A stretch of DNA of 64,000 bases from Quercus robur (taxonomy: Eukaryota > Streptophyta > Magnoliopsida > Fagales > Fagaceae), in assembly GCF_932294415.1 (NCBI RefSeq), contig NC_065543.1:28291530-28355529 (forward strand). The letters are read 5' to 3'. The notes beneath the pieces are model-generated. The model searched no databases and was not told the origin of the DNA. It saw nothing but the letters and a program-made list of their open reading frames with translations. Shown here in pieces: positions 1-11,011 of this stretch; positions within the stretch are counted from its first letter, which is position 1, and each line of letters opens with the position of its first letter. Position numbers and translations under genes: made by a program.

Positions 1-42
1 ATTCAGCGAATGAAGGTTCATGTGCTTAAATTTTGTTTACAG

Positions 43-1436
43 ATACTCTACTCCTGGGGGCTACTCTTCAAAGGCCGTTCATCCTATTGCTCTGGCAAAA
101 GTTATGAGTATTGCAAAAATGATGAAGTCAGAGTTTGGGGATAAGGACTTCTCACTGTCTGGTATTGGAGGTGTTGAGACGGGTGGTGATGCTGCCGAAT
201 TTATTCTTCTTGGTGCAAATACTGTTCAGGTAAAAGGAAATAACTTCCATAGTCTCTTTATATACACAATATCATTGCATCCAATAACCAGATTGGAAAT
301 TAGAATTAACACCAGACTTTGGACAAGGAACTTTCTCAAGTATATATGTATTAGAGCTCTATCAATTTGACTTGATGCTCATAGTCTAATTTACTCTGAC
401 AATGCATTATGGTACCGGTTTTAACATATTATAGGCATAATGATTCCTTTAAAAAAAATATCTTTATGCCAAACAGTTGGAATTTGAAAACCGTTGTTAG
501 TGTTCAAAATTTGGGTTCTTCTCAGGTCTGTAGTATTCACGACCTTCATAGCAGCTGTATTTTGAAAGGGCATTTGGAATGACATTGTTCTTGATCAATG
601 TCTAAGCATACTGATGATGTTGAGACTTGATAACAATAATGAATAAACAAAGACTTTTTACCACTAAGACGAACTTAAATGCTACAAGTGGAAGAACTGG
701 TTTAAATGTATCAAAGTGCATAGTCTAGGGGCAATATATGAAAAACTCGGGAAAAGTACAGAAGTTTCTTGTTCTCTCACGATGGTTGTTATTTTAGAAG
801 CCTGTTTAACAAGTAAGTTTTGTAAGATATCCTTGATTGTCACCATGCATAAACTAGTTCATGCAATATGATCTGCCGCACTTCCAAGTGCTGATGCTAC
901 TGGTGGCAGCAATCTTTGGTCTCCAAAAGTCTCTATTTCAAAAGTTATTTTATGCTATTATTTTTAATTCTCTATATCAGATAATGCAAAGCACATTGCA
1001 TAAGAAAATCCTATACGTTATTGCATGTGTATTCATCAATTTTTGTTTGTAGGTCTGTACTGGGGTTATGATGCATGGGTATGGCCTCGTAAATCAACTA
1101 TGTGCTGAGCTGAAGGATTTTATGAAAGCACACAATTTCTCATCAATAGAAGATTTCAGGGGGTATGCACATTATTTGAGAATCCATTTTTATGAACTGC
1201 AACTGTAACTGTAATAAAACAATTTTTGGGATAAGGAATTTTACTCTTTTTTATCTTTCTTTATGTGTTGGTTTTCCAGGGTTTCTCTTCAGTATTTTAC
1301 TACTCACATGGATTTGGTACGAAGGCAACAAGAAGCAATTCAACAGAGGAAAGCTATAAGGAAAGGCTTACAGTCGGACAAAGATTGGACCGGAGATGGC
1401 TTCGTAAAAGAGACTGAGAGCATGTTGTCTAACTGA
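43..1436 (+). CDS. PYD1: Dihydropyrimidine dehydrogenase (NADP+), C-terminal exons (5' partial)
   Basis: Three exons are visible: 43-229, 1053-1162 and 1280-1436, each bordered by AG/GT, joining in one frame to TGA at 1434-1436. The gene enters the window from the left inside an intron. The joined protein holds the end of the flavin-binding TIM barrel shared with class I dihydroorotate dehydrogenases: STPGGYSSKAVHPIAL, then the phosphate-binding stretch SGIGGVETGGDAAEFILLGA and VQVCTGVMMHGYG. A short basic, helical tail ends in SMLSN. From family knowledge, plant PYD1 is plastidial and catalyses the first, NADPH-dependent step of uracil and thymine breakdown, feeding beta-alanine synthesis and nitrogen recycling. 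A possible poly(A) signal AATAAA lies at 1489-1494. The reading frame is intact and shows no sign of decay. Orthology to PYD1 rests on recalled similarity to the Arabidopsis protein, so the symbol is an inference; the barrel assignment is strong. Confidence 0.88.
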
Positions 1437-2005
1437 ATAACTGAATTGTTGTACAAAAGCAGAAAGCCTTCTCTCTTTTATCATAAAGAATAAATGGCGC
1501 GTTCCTCTTGTGTCTGGTTGATATTTGAGCCTTCTTTTCTATAGATTGTGAAAGGAGCTGCAATATGATGAACAATTTCACTTGCTAATGTAAGAACTTT
1601 TCTCAGATGTATTTATGATTCAAAATTAAATGATGAATGAAAATTGGTGCAAGTTGCAAGAAAGGTAAATGGCATATGTAAGAAGCAATTCTATGCTTAA
1701 GAAAAAACCAAAAAAAAAAAAAAAAAACTGTTGAAGAATTAAATAAGAACATTTTATATATAATAATAATAAATAAATAAATAAATAAAATGTTCCATGT
1801 TGTAATGCAACGGTTTTTGAAGTCATTGACCTGCATTACTATTTGGGTGTCTCCTATATGTGACTAGCCATAATTGATTTGTTGAGGATCCATAGTTGAC
1901 ATCTAAATTTTGGGAATTAAGACTTTTATTGTTGTTGAAGTATGTGCAAGAAAGAAACAATATATGCAAAGAAAGGGGCATATCCTAGAGAACAAAGGCT
2001 CGCAA
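1437..2005. other. 3' flank of PYD1, no gene seen
   Basis: This stretch contains the likely 3' UTR and poly(A) signal of the upstream gene, then AT-rich DNA with a poly(A) tract near 1709-1728 and a short AATA microsatellite near 1764-1790. The minus-strand reading frames here are translations of the homopolymer and are not believable genes. Confidence 0.6.
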
Positions 2006-2345
2006 GAGGGCAAAATTTGCCAAATAGTATGTTTTTAGAAAAATTTTAGGAAAGCAGTACACAAAAGAAGTTATTTAGTTAGTTAAACTATTTTTGGAAG
2101 TTGAGTTTAGCAAACTCGAGTTTGGGCTGGAAGTTGAGTTTGACAAACTCGACTTCCAAGCAGGACCAAGTAGGATGCATCAATATTGCTTGGAAGTCAA
2201 GTTTGTCAAACTCAATTTCCAACCTAAACTCGAGTTTGTCAAACTTAACTTCCAAAAACAGTCTAACTAACTAAAAAACTTCAAACATATACTATTCACC
2301 CAATTTTTTTCTAAAAAAGTACTATTAAGCAAATTTTGTCCAAAG
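2006..2345. mobile_element. Foldback (long inverted repeat) element with TCGAGTTT motifs
   Basis: The left arm (about 2010-2163) and right arm (about 2194-2342) are imperfect reverse complements around a roughly 30-bp loop. The outer ends read GGCAAAATTTGCC and, inverted, GGACAAAATTTGC. Inner arms contain repeated TTTGTCAAACTC and AACTCGAGTTTG words that pair across the centre. Adjacent short direct repeats are too degraded for a confident target duplication. No coding capacity is present. Long inverted arms with little between them fit a Mutator-type or foldback MITE. The same word family recurs in the element at 31653-32216. Confidence 0.6.
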
Positions 2346-2890
2346 AAGAGTCTACATCAACTAGAAGATTTGTTTTCTTTGATGACTTAAAACTCCAAAA
2401 GAGTACTAAGTCTATCTAATTAAAAATAATAATAATATGATTCTCAAAAAAAAAAAAATAATAATAATAATATTAATGACAATATACATATACATTTATA
2501 TCCCACTATAACCTTAATTTTTTTTTTCTTCTTGTTTACTTTTCTGTCCTACTTACCAAACAAGGTCTTAGTGTTGCGTTCTTTTTTCATGAGTCATGAC
2601 CACGTGTTGTTTGGCCAATCAAAACATTTCAATTGGTTGCGTCTTTAGTTGAATAATGTAGACTTTTTAGCATGGTTTACTGTATAATATGACTGAATAT
2701 TATAGCCGAAAAATACACTTATTATAAAAGTCAAAAAAAAAAAAAAAAAAAACTCCTGACCAGAACAGATGAATATTAATTTGTATGGAATCTTTTTGTT
2801 TTTGGCAGTAATTCGGGGACGGCCCCCCTGACTCTTTCACCACATTTAAAATTAAAAAAAAAAAAAAAAAAAGTAAAAAAGAGAGAAATG
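2346..2890. other. AT-rich intergenic DNA with poly(A) tracts
   Basis: No gene is recognised. Several poly(A) runs occur (near 2447, 2732 and 2855), with ATA microsatellite around 2424-2475. Confidence 0.5.
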
Positions 2891-3315
2891 TTTGGCCCTT
2901 TTGAATATTTAATATTTTGGATTACTACTTTATAATATATATAAATATATTTTAAATTTTATTTTAGATTCTTCTGAAAAAATTTTCAAACAAACAAAAA
3001 AAAGATTCTTCGTAAAAAAAAAAAAAGATCCTTTTCAAAACTAATAATTTATAATTTATTTATTTATTTTAGATTATAGATATAATTATAAATTCACATT
3101 ATATGAAATAATAATGTGAATTTTTGGCCCTTTTGAATATTTAATATTTTGGATGACTACTTTATAATATATAAATATATTTCAAATTTTATTTTAGATT
3201 CTTCTGAAAAAATTTTCAAACAAAAAAACAAAGATTCTTCTTAAAAAAAACAAAGATCCTTTTCAAAACAAATAATTAATAATTTATTTATTTATTTTAG
3301 ATTATAAATTTGTGT
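2891..3315. repeat. Two-copy tandem duplication, about 232-bp period
   Basis: The word TTTGGCCCTTTTGAATATTT starts at 2891 and again at 3123. Both copies continue with the same AT-rich text, including TTTATTTTAGATTCTTCTGAA, with scattered substitutions and small indels. This is a diverged direct tandem duplication in non-coding DNA. Confidence 0.75.
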
Positions 3316-3340
3316 TATATGAAATAAGTTCAACTTACAC

Positions 3341-3508
3341 TTTTTTTTTTAAATTTTTAGAGAGAGTTTCAACCTATAACGTACGCTCCTGATGATACTC
3401 TTTATCATCAAACTAAGACACCAATCGATTTTTGGTGTAGGTGGGGATTGAATCTCAGATCTTTTATTCAACCATCAGAGACTTTACTAGTTGAGCTAAT
3501 TGGAACTC
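3341..3508 (-). mobile_element. tRNA-derived SINE, copy 1
   Basis: Read on the minus strand, this begins with a pol III A-box-like segment (TTAGCTCAACTAGTAAAG). A B-box-like segment (GAGATTCAATCCC) follows, then a conserved body (GATTGGTGTCTTAGTTTGAT) and an A-rich tail, seen on the plus strand as the T run at 3341-3350. Two further copies with the same body lie at 11501-11657 (minus) and 33400-33552 (plus). No clear target duplication was found. Confidence 0.7.
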
Positions 3509-3660
3509 CAAATCTTTTATAATGGTTAAAATAACACTACTGGCCATGTCAACATTGCATATTTATTGCTTGCCAAATCAACTAATCTATTTAATTCTAT
3601 CACTTATTTTTCTCTCTATCATTATTAATTACAAATACTCAAAGTGTTGTGAGAGAGATA

Positions 3661-4134
3661 CTAGGAAGCATGGGTGTGGCTCCAGGGCCCCCACACCCGC
3701 ACTCAACTCGTGTCGACGCACCGATTCGCGGTCAACATGTCGATTCGCCACTTTTTTTTCGTTCTCTAATTCGCGTCGATTCGGGTCGATTCGGGTCGAT
3801 ATGGGTCGGAACTGGCTGAAACACATGTTAAATTATATAAATAAATAAAAACTTGAGTTGATTTTTTATTTAGTTATTAACATATTATATATTTGTCAAA
3901 TTATTTGTAGGTTAAATAATTTAAATTGAAATTACTGAATTATTTGTAGTGATTATTGCTCTTAAATTGGTATATGTTTACCATTATATGAAAATATATT
4001 TAATAATTTGTAAATAAAAATATATTTAATAAATTATTAATAAACGTATCTCGCCGCACCTGCATCGTACTTTTTCAAAAATTGTCGAGTCGTTGCACTG
4101 CACCTGCACCCGAATCCGCACCCGTGCTTCCTAG
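3661..4134. mobile_element. Non-autonomous hAT-type MITE, TSD GAGAGATA
   Basis: The 474-bp element is bordered by a perfect 8-bp direct repeat, GAGAGATA, at 3653-3660 and 4135-4142. Its ends are inverted: CTAGGAAGCATGGGTG on the left, and CTAGGAAGCACGGGTG when the right end is reverse-complemented. An 8-bp target duplication is the hallmark of hAT transposons. Inside are GGGTCGATTCGGGTCGAT repeats near the left end, typical of hAT subterminal arrays, and an AT-rich core. No transposase is encoded, so movement would have depended on an element elsewhere. Confidence 0.85.
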
Positions 4135-4142
4135 GAGAGATA

Positions 4143-4959
4143 TTTCTTTGCCATGGATGCATAGAAGAGACCTCTTCCTAATGAACTTTGATGGGGGCTC
4201 AAGTATACAAGATTTTTCCATAGTGGTCGTCCAGACAATCAAACCATGTTCATAGCCTGATTGCGTCTGGAAAAGCTTAAGAGAGAAGCCCAACAATGGC
4301 ATCATGTATATGACCAATACTTGTCCATTAATAACAAGACCATTCAATCTCATGATGGTCGTCTAGGACTGACACAAGAGCATGGACGACCAGAAGATAT
4401 TAAGTGAATTCTACAAGAAAACTTCTCATAAGGTTCCATGTAATCAGACCATGATGCATTACTCCTAAAACGTGGAGAGAATTCCCCATAAGCCGCTCCA
4501 CGTTTCCCATTTCCTCCATTAACCACCCACATCACCCATGATTATGGTGGATCCGAACAAGTAAACCCATTTCTAACTCTCTATAAAAGGAACAAGTCCT
4601 ATTCACCCAAGGTAAGTTCTACTATTCATAATTTCTCATTCTTGTGTTCTAGAGAAAAAACTGACTTAACCGTTGGAGGGTCCTTGACCGGGTTACATTG
4701 GTCACCCTTGACAATTTTTTCTTTTCTTTTTAGGACTTACAACCATTACCATAGCCTGAAGTATTTCAGCCTACTGATTTTCGTGCATCATTAAACTTAA
4801 TATCAAAGCATAATCGAAGGTAAAAGTTTTTTCAAAATAGAGAAATAAACAATAGAGCACTCAATCAAATAGAAGAAAGCTAGTATCTATATGACTATTG
4901 GAGTATTTCCAGTAGATCATTCAAATCCCTTTTTTCATTTTTTTTTTTAATAATCTGAT
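4143..4959 (+). mobile_element. Probable Ty3/gypsy LTR remnant
   Basis: No gene is present. A TATA-like CTCTATAAAAGGAAC (about 4580-4594) is followed by a pyrimidine-rich stretch and a segment around CGTTGGAGGGTCC. The right part ends near TTTCGTGCATCATTA (about 4780). The layout resembles the downstream half of Tat-type gypsy LTRs and parallels the LTR-like segment near 39780-40009, which has CTTCGGAGGG in the equivalent place. No matching second LTR or target duplication is visible, so this is a solo or truncated LTR at best. Confidence 0.4.
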
Positions 4960-4964
4960 GGTCC

Positions 4965-5065
4965 TAAAGAAATTAAGAGAATATTCTAGAGAATACTTCA
5001 ATAAATTGCATAAAATGGTTGAATGAATTACATAATAAGAGTCTATTTATGATTATATACACATA

Positions 5066-5146
<81 letters not shown>

Positions 5147-5420
5147 CCTAACATAACAAAATTAGTTATAACTGATTTAACAGCTAAACACACGTGCCTA
5201 ATAGTAAATTAAAAGCTAACTAACTGTCTAATACTCCAAAAGCTGCGTTTCACATTTTCTTTAAGTGATACGGTGTGTTTTGTGGTTGATCTCTTAACTT
5301 TGAGGATTGAACTCAAAACGACACCGCCGTTGCACTATCTTCCTTCATTAGTCATCAGTGGCAGCTGCATCATCGTGCAGCACTTGCTGCTGCATCTATT
5401 GTTGCATTTACTACTCTACA
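4965..5420 (-). repeat. 3' LTR of copia A (456 bp)
   Basis: It aligns along its length with the right LTR at 10872-11183, but contains an expanded GA microsatellite (about 5070-5145) and roughly 80 bp after it that the other LTR lacks. It starts TAAAGAAATT where the partner has TGAAGAAATT, so the terminal TG has mutated, and it ends CTACA. Confidence 0.88.
5070..5145. repeat. (GA)n microsatellite inside the left LTR of copia A
   Basis: About 37 GA dinucleotides in an uninterrupted run. The corresponding site in the right LTR (about 10976-11010) is shorter and broken by an AAAG interruption. Confidence 0.97.
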
Positions 5421-5426
5421 TCCCCC

Positions 5427-8400
5427 TCAAATGCATGGGGAAACGCCACATGAGTTTGGATACAAGCCAATGGAATCGAGGAGAAGGAAGTCCCTTTGTG
5501 AGAATATCAGCCAATTGATCTTGAGAAGCCACAAACTGAACCTAAAGATCATGTCTAAGAACTTGTTCTCTAACAAAATGATAATCCACCTCAATGTGCT
5601 TTGTACGAGCATGGAAGACAGGATTAGATGCGATGGCAAGAGCAGACACATTATCACACCATAAAATTGGAGGAGCAGGAAGAAAAACACCAAAATCCTT
5701 AGGAAGCATCCTGATCCAACAAAGCTCAGTAGCTGAAGAAGCCAGAGCTCTATACTTTGCCTTAGTGGACGAGCAAGAGACAGTTGGCTGCTTCTTAGTA
5801 GACCAAGTAATAGGGGAATTACCAAGAAATCCAAAATTACAGAAATAGATTTTATATCCATAGGTTCTTCAGCACAATTAGCATCACTATATGCAAACAA
5901 AGTGAGAGGACCAAGAGTAAATGCCAAACCTTGATGAAGTGAACCTTGAAGATATCTTAGTATGCGTTTAGCAGCTTAAAGATGATTAGCAGTAGGGGGG
6001 CTTATGAATTGACAGGCTTGTTGAACAGCAAATGATAAATCAGGTCGAGTAAATGTAAGATATTGCAAAGCCCCGACCATGCTTCTATAGAGTGCATGAT
6101 CAACCAAAAGTGGACTATCATTAGTAACAAGATGAGCAACAAGAGAGCATGGGGTCTTGCAAGGTTTACAATCAGACCTAGAGAACCTGTGAAGTAGATC
6201 CAAAGTATATTTAGTCTGATGGACAAACAAGCTTGAAGGAGTGTAGTCAATCTGAAGCCCCAAAAAATAATGCAACCTCCCCAAGTCTTTAAGATCAAAG
6301 TCCTGACTTAAGGCATCAATAAGTGTGGCAATAAAAGAAGAATGATTCCTTGTAACAATAATGTCATCCACATAGAGTAATAGGAACTCAATATGGGAAT
6401 CATGATTATATATAAACAGATTTCCATCAGCTCTAGAAGCCACAAACCCAATGTGCAGTAGCTGAGTGTTGAACCTCTCAAACCAAGCCATAGGAGCTTG
6501 CTTCAGGCCATAGAGAGCCTTATGCAAAAGGCAGACATGATTAGGGTAAGACTTATCAATATAGCCTTGAGGTTGTGTCATATACACCTTTTCCTTGAGC
6601 ACACTATGTAGGAAAGTGAAAGTTCAATTAGTATGTACAACACTAATGAATGTTTAGACCCCCAATTTCAACAATACCAACACAAGCTTATACACAAACA
6701 ATATATGTGTGGAATGATGAATATAAGCTACATCCAAATTGGTAAAACACTCTAAACCATAATAAATCACAAACACAACAGCAATTAAAAGGTAAAGAAT
6801 AAGAGAAGAAAGATGCAAACACAAAGATAACACTGACACGTGTTATCGAAGAGGAAACCGAAGAACTCGACAAAAAACCTCTTCGCCGCCCTCCAAGTGG
6901 TCAAATGATCCACTAAAGAATAAAGTTGGGATACATGAATAGCAGAAGACCTTCTAAGCCTAATCAACCCAATACACCTAAGCCCTCCAAGTTTCTTGCT
7001 CCAACAGGGTTAAGCCTAACCATGTCTTCTTTAGCTTCCGGGATCCCGCAATAAGCACATTGCATCAACTAAGTAAATTGGTCATCTCCAAATTGCTTTC
7101 CAAGCACCAAAATACCTCCTCACTAATATGCGTATGGTGAGATGAGGATTTAGCAAATGTACCTCTCAAAGATATGTCAATGGAGAGGAAAAGAGTAGAG
7201 GAATTTGGAGAATCAAATGACAAAGATTGTGGATGAGTCAATCTTATTTTTCTCTAGGGTTTCTCTCTCAAAATTCTCTAGGGTTTCTCTCTAAAAACTC
7301 TCCACATTTCGTAGGTATAAGGGTATTTATAGTAGTGTATGTAAGGAATGCGAAAGGTTAGTTTTCATCCAAACAAGGCATTTTGGCGACTCAGTCTCGC
7401 GAGTGGAACAAGTTGCGAGATTGAGTCGCGAGCTAACTGCCTGGCCAGACTATATATTTTTTCCTGTAGTACTCCAGCTGTCATGACCCTTCAGTTCCCT
7501 GCATGCTTCACACGTATGCCACTTTGGCAACTTGCCAGTCACGAGTCAGTTGTGAGGCTCCTTTGTATGCACACATCTTGAGTTTTCTTCACATTCTCTC
7601 ACACAAAACCCTTACATAATTCCCACCTAAATACAGGATCTCTAATTGCTAAAATACAAGCAAATTTGGCACGGAATAAAACCAACACATGATTGAATAA
7701 ATTCAACCTTACAGAAAGCATTGCTCACATCTAATTGCTTCAAAGACCAGACATAAGTCACTGCATGAGCCAAAAGTAACCTCATTGTAGCTGGCTTAAC
7801 CACAGGACTAAAGGTTTCTTCATAGTCCAAACCATATTGCTGAAGAAACCCCCTAGCCACTAGCCATGCCTTATACCTAGCTATTGGCCATGCCTTATAC
7901 CTAGCTATAGTGCCATCATTGTTCCTTTTCAGCTTATAAACCCATTTGCAAGTAACAACATTCTCATCAGTAGGTGGAGGTACAAGTGACCAAGTTTGCT
8001 GCTTGAGAAGTAAGTGAAACTCAAAATCCATAGTAGCAACCCATTGAGGATATCTTGCAGCCACAGCAAAAGAAGGAGGCTCCTGATATGTATAGTAAGT
8101 GGTAACCTGAAGAACTTTAGGCTTGTGGAAACCAAGTTTAGACTTAGTGAGCATGGGATGTGTATTTACAGGAATAGAGACATCAAGTGAAGAAGAAGAA
8201 GAAGGTAAATTAGGATTAATAGTAGGACTGTACAGCAAGGAAGGGGAAGCAGAAGAGGAAGGGGACTCTGAAGGTAGATCAAGAACACAAGAAATTGGAG
8301 TAGAGGAAGTAGGAGTAGATGAAGATGAAGTAGGAGTAGATGAAGATGAAGATGAAGTAGGAGTAGATGAAGATGAAGTAGGGATAAAAGAGTTTGGAAA

Positions 8401-10850
8401 CCAGTTTGAATTAAGAACAATAGTGGAGAAAGGAACATGAGAAGTGATGAGATTAAACTTATGGGCAAAAGGAAACACATCCTCATTAAACAAAGCATAG
8501 TAGATTGTGTAAATAGTGTTAGTAGTAGTGTCCAAGCATAAATACCCTTTGGACAAAGGATGGTAGCCTAGAAAGACACACTCCACAAACCTAGGCGGTA
8601 GTTTATGCTTATTATAAGGCCTAAGGTATGAGTAGCAGGCATATCCAAAGGTCCTAAGGGCAGTAAAAGGAGGTGACATGTGATTGACCTTTTCCCAAGG
8701 GGATATCAGACCTAAAACAGAAGATGGTAGCCTATTAATCAGAAATGAGGCAGTGGAAAAGGCATAAGACTAGTAATTGAGAGGTAAGTGAGACTGATAT
8801 AACAAGGTCAGACCAGTTTCTACAATATGCCTATGTTTTCTCTCTGAAATACCATTCTGTTGAGGGGTATGTGGACAAGAAGTTTGATGGAGTATGCCAT
8901 GTTCAGAACAAAAGACTTAAATTGAGAATTAATATATTCTCCACCATTATCAAACCTTAAAATCTTGATTCTCAACTAGATTCTTAAAGTGTTTAAACAT
9001 ATCAAGCAACTCACTCTTTTGCTTAAGAAGAAAGAACCAGGTGAATCTAGTAAAATCATCAATGAACACAACATAGTAATTGTATCCAAACAAAGAAGTA
9101 ATAGGTGCTGGACCCTAAACATGAAAATGAACAATTTGTAACATGGAAGTAGATTGAATTTCGTGTTTGTTCAAAGGAAATTTGTGCATCTTAGCACTAA
9201 TACAGAATTTACAAGAGGAACAACACTCATCAACTTTATTGAAAGAAAAATCATGATTTACAGACTGAAGAGCAGAATGTAAAAACTTTGCACTTGGATG
9301 TCCAAGTCTTTTATGCCACAATGAAATCTAAGCAAACTTGACAGAAGTGAAAATAAAAACTGGTGCAATTTGATCAAGTGGAGAGGAAGATGAGGATGAG
9401 TCCAAAGAGGATGATGTAGGAATAGGATATATACCATCTTTACTCAATCCTTCGTAAATGATTTTCCCTGTAGGTAAATCCTGAACAGAAAATCTATAAG
9501 CATCAAAATAGTAGAAGGCATTGTTTTGCAAACAAAGCTTATGAACAGTTAACAGATTGGATGCAAGATCAGGATCTTTAAGTATACCATCAAGCCTTAA
9601 ATTATGAGAGGTAGTACACAACTCACCACTGCCAATATGAGTAACATGTAATTTTTGACCATTACCAACAGTCACTATCTCAGATCCTAAAGTAGGTTGT
9701 TGTTGCAGTGAGAGATTAGCCAAATTAAGGGTCACATGATCTGAACAACCAGTGTTAGTAAGCCAACCATTTGCAACATGAACTCGAGAGGAATTGGCTA
9801 CCATGGCAACAAGTTTTGATGGAGGATGCTTGCCTTGAAAGGCAAAATCCATCTTGTGGTAGCAATCCAAAGCCATATGTCCATTATTTCCACAAATCTG
9901 ATATTATGGTCGTTGAGTCTGACCTTGAAACCTTGAAGATCTGGATTGGCCACTCTGATTAGGTTGAGACAGATTGCTATTGAAACCTCCATTTGGATTA
10001 GAATTGTAACCTCCAGTACCAGCAGTGGAATTTCCTTTACCTCCATATCCTTCACGACCTCTCTAATTGTTATTTCTGCCTCTTTCTCTACCAAAACCAT
10101 GATATTGGTAATTAGTAGCCATTGCCATGGATGTACCATCAACTACACTAGATATTTTCTTAATTACTCTTTCTTTAGCATTGAGAAGAGTATTAAGTTC
10201 TTCAACAAAAAGAACATCACTACGAGTCCTTATAGCAGAACTGAAAGAATCATACTCTGAAGGTAGACCATCAAGAGCAACATGAAGCAATTCTTCATCA
10301 TCAAGAATCACTGAAACATAATCCAACTTATCTCTAATTTGTTTGATCTTCTGAAAGTACACATCAATAGAATCTGTACCCTTCTTCACTGCATTCAACT
10401 CATTTCTGACACTTATCACACTAGATCTAGAACCTAAAGCAAAACGCTTCTCTAAAACCTTCCATACACCTCTACCAGATTTCCGTCCTACAGTAAGAGC
10501 AAGAACAGATGAAGAAAACGTAGAATTGAGGAAGGTGAAAAGTGCTTGTTCACGATTCTTCCAATTGAGAAAAGCAGGATTAACCTCAGTGGTAACATTA
10601 CCAGAGGAATCCTTTAAGAATTGATCTAGTGCCATAGCAGATTCATCAATGGCATCGATCATAAATAGATCTCCAAAATTGCCTCAATTTCGTGCTTCCC
10701 AACGATGTAATTGGAGTAATCAAGCTTCACAATCATCATAGAGGACATATTTGAGAGTAGCAATAGTAAGGGATTGATGTGTGCAATGGAATTAACCATT
10801 GTAGGCACAGTAGTTGAGGTTGAAGAAGAATTTGGATTCGCAGAAGCCAT
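5427..10850 (-). pseudogene. gag-pol remains of copia A
   Basis: On the minus strand a gag (start 10850, MASANPNSSS) of the UBN2 type runs to about 9900. Next comes a zinc knuckle (GNNGHMALDC) whose first Cys is Tyr (9901-9903) and is preceded by a TAA at 9904-9906. The protease motif reads WLTNTGCSDHVT, with Asn replacing the catalytic Asp (9754-9756). The integrase zinc region (WHKRLGHPS) is near 9300 and the integrase core is broken by frameshifts around 8680-9110. The reverse transcriptase starts near 8060, is interrupted at 7714, and resumes at 6616 through the YVDDII motif to RNase H (AYSDANCAE, about 5880) and onward to 5430. A 24-bp tandem duplication at 7864-7911 repeats residues IARYKAWP. 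With these defects the polyprotein cannot be functional. Confidence 0.9.
6617..7713. mobile_element. Nested solo LTR in copia A, TSD GAAAG
   Basis: The 1097-bp block begins TG, ends CA and is flanked by the direct repeat GAAAG at 6612-6616 and 7714-7718. Removing the block and one GAAAG restores the reverse-transcriptase frame across the site. It has no coding domains, primer site or second LTR, which is what recombination between the LTRs of a full element leaves behind. A possible promoter-like GGGTATTTATAGTAG lies near 7321-7335, and a GCGAGATTGAGTCGCGAG palindrome-like segment near 7414-7431. The parent family is unknown. Confidence 0.82.
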
Positions 10851-10871
10851 GGAAGCATGGCTCTGATACCA

Positions 10872-10975
10872 TGAAGAAATTGAGAGAATATTCTAGAGAA
10901 TACTTCAATATATTGCATAAAATGGTTGAATGAATTACATAAAAAGAGTCTATTTATGATTATATACAAATAGAT

Positions 10976-11011
<36 letters not shown>

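Noticed and set aside
3522..3848. 108-codon plus-strand frame rich in Arg and Ser, with a 65-codon frame on the other strand
   Set aside because: It lies across the border of the hAT-type MITE and is translated from its GGGTCGAT repeats; there is no domain and no splice context.
8123..8440. 105-codon plus-strand acidic frame ([10 protein letters not shown] repeats)
   Set aside because: Antisense to the low-complexity Ser/Thr-rich linker of the copia A pol frame.
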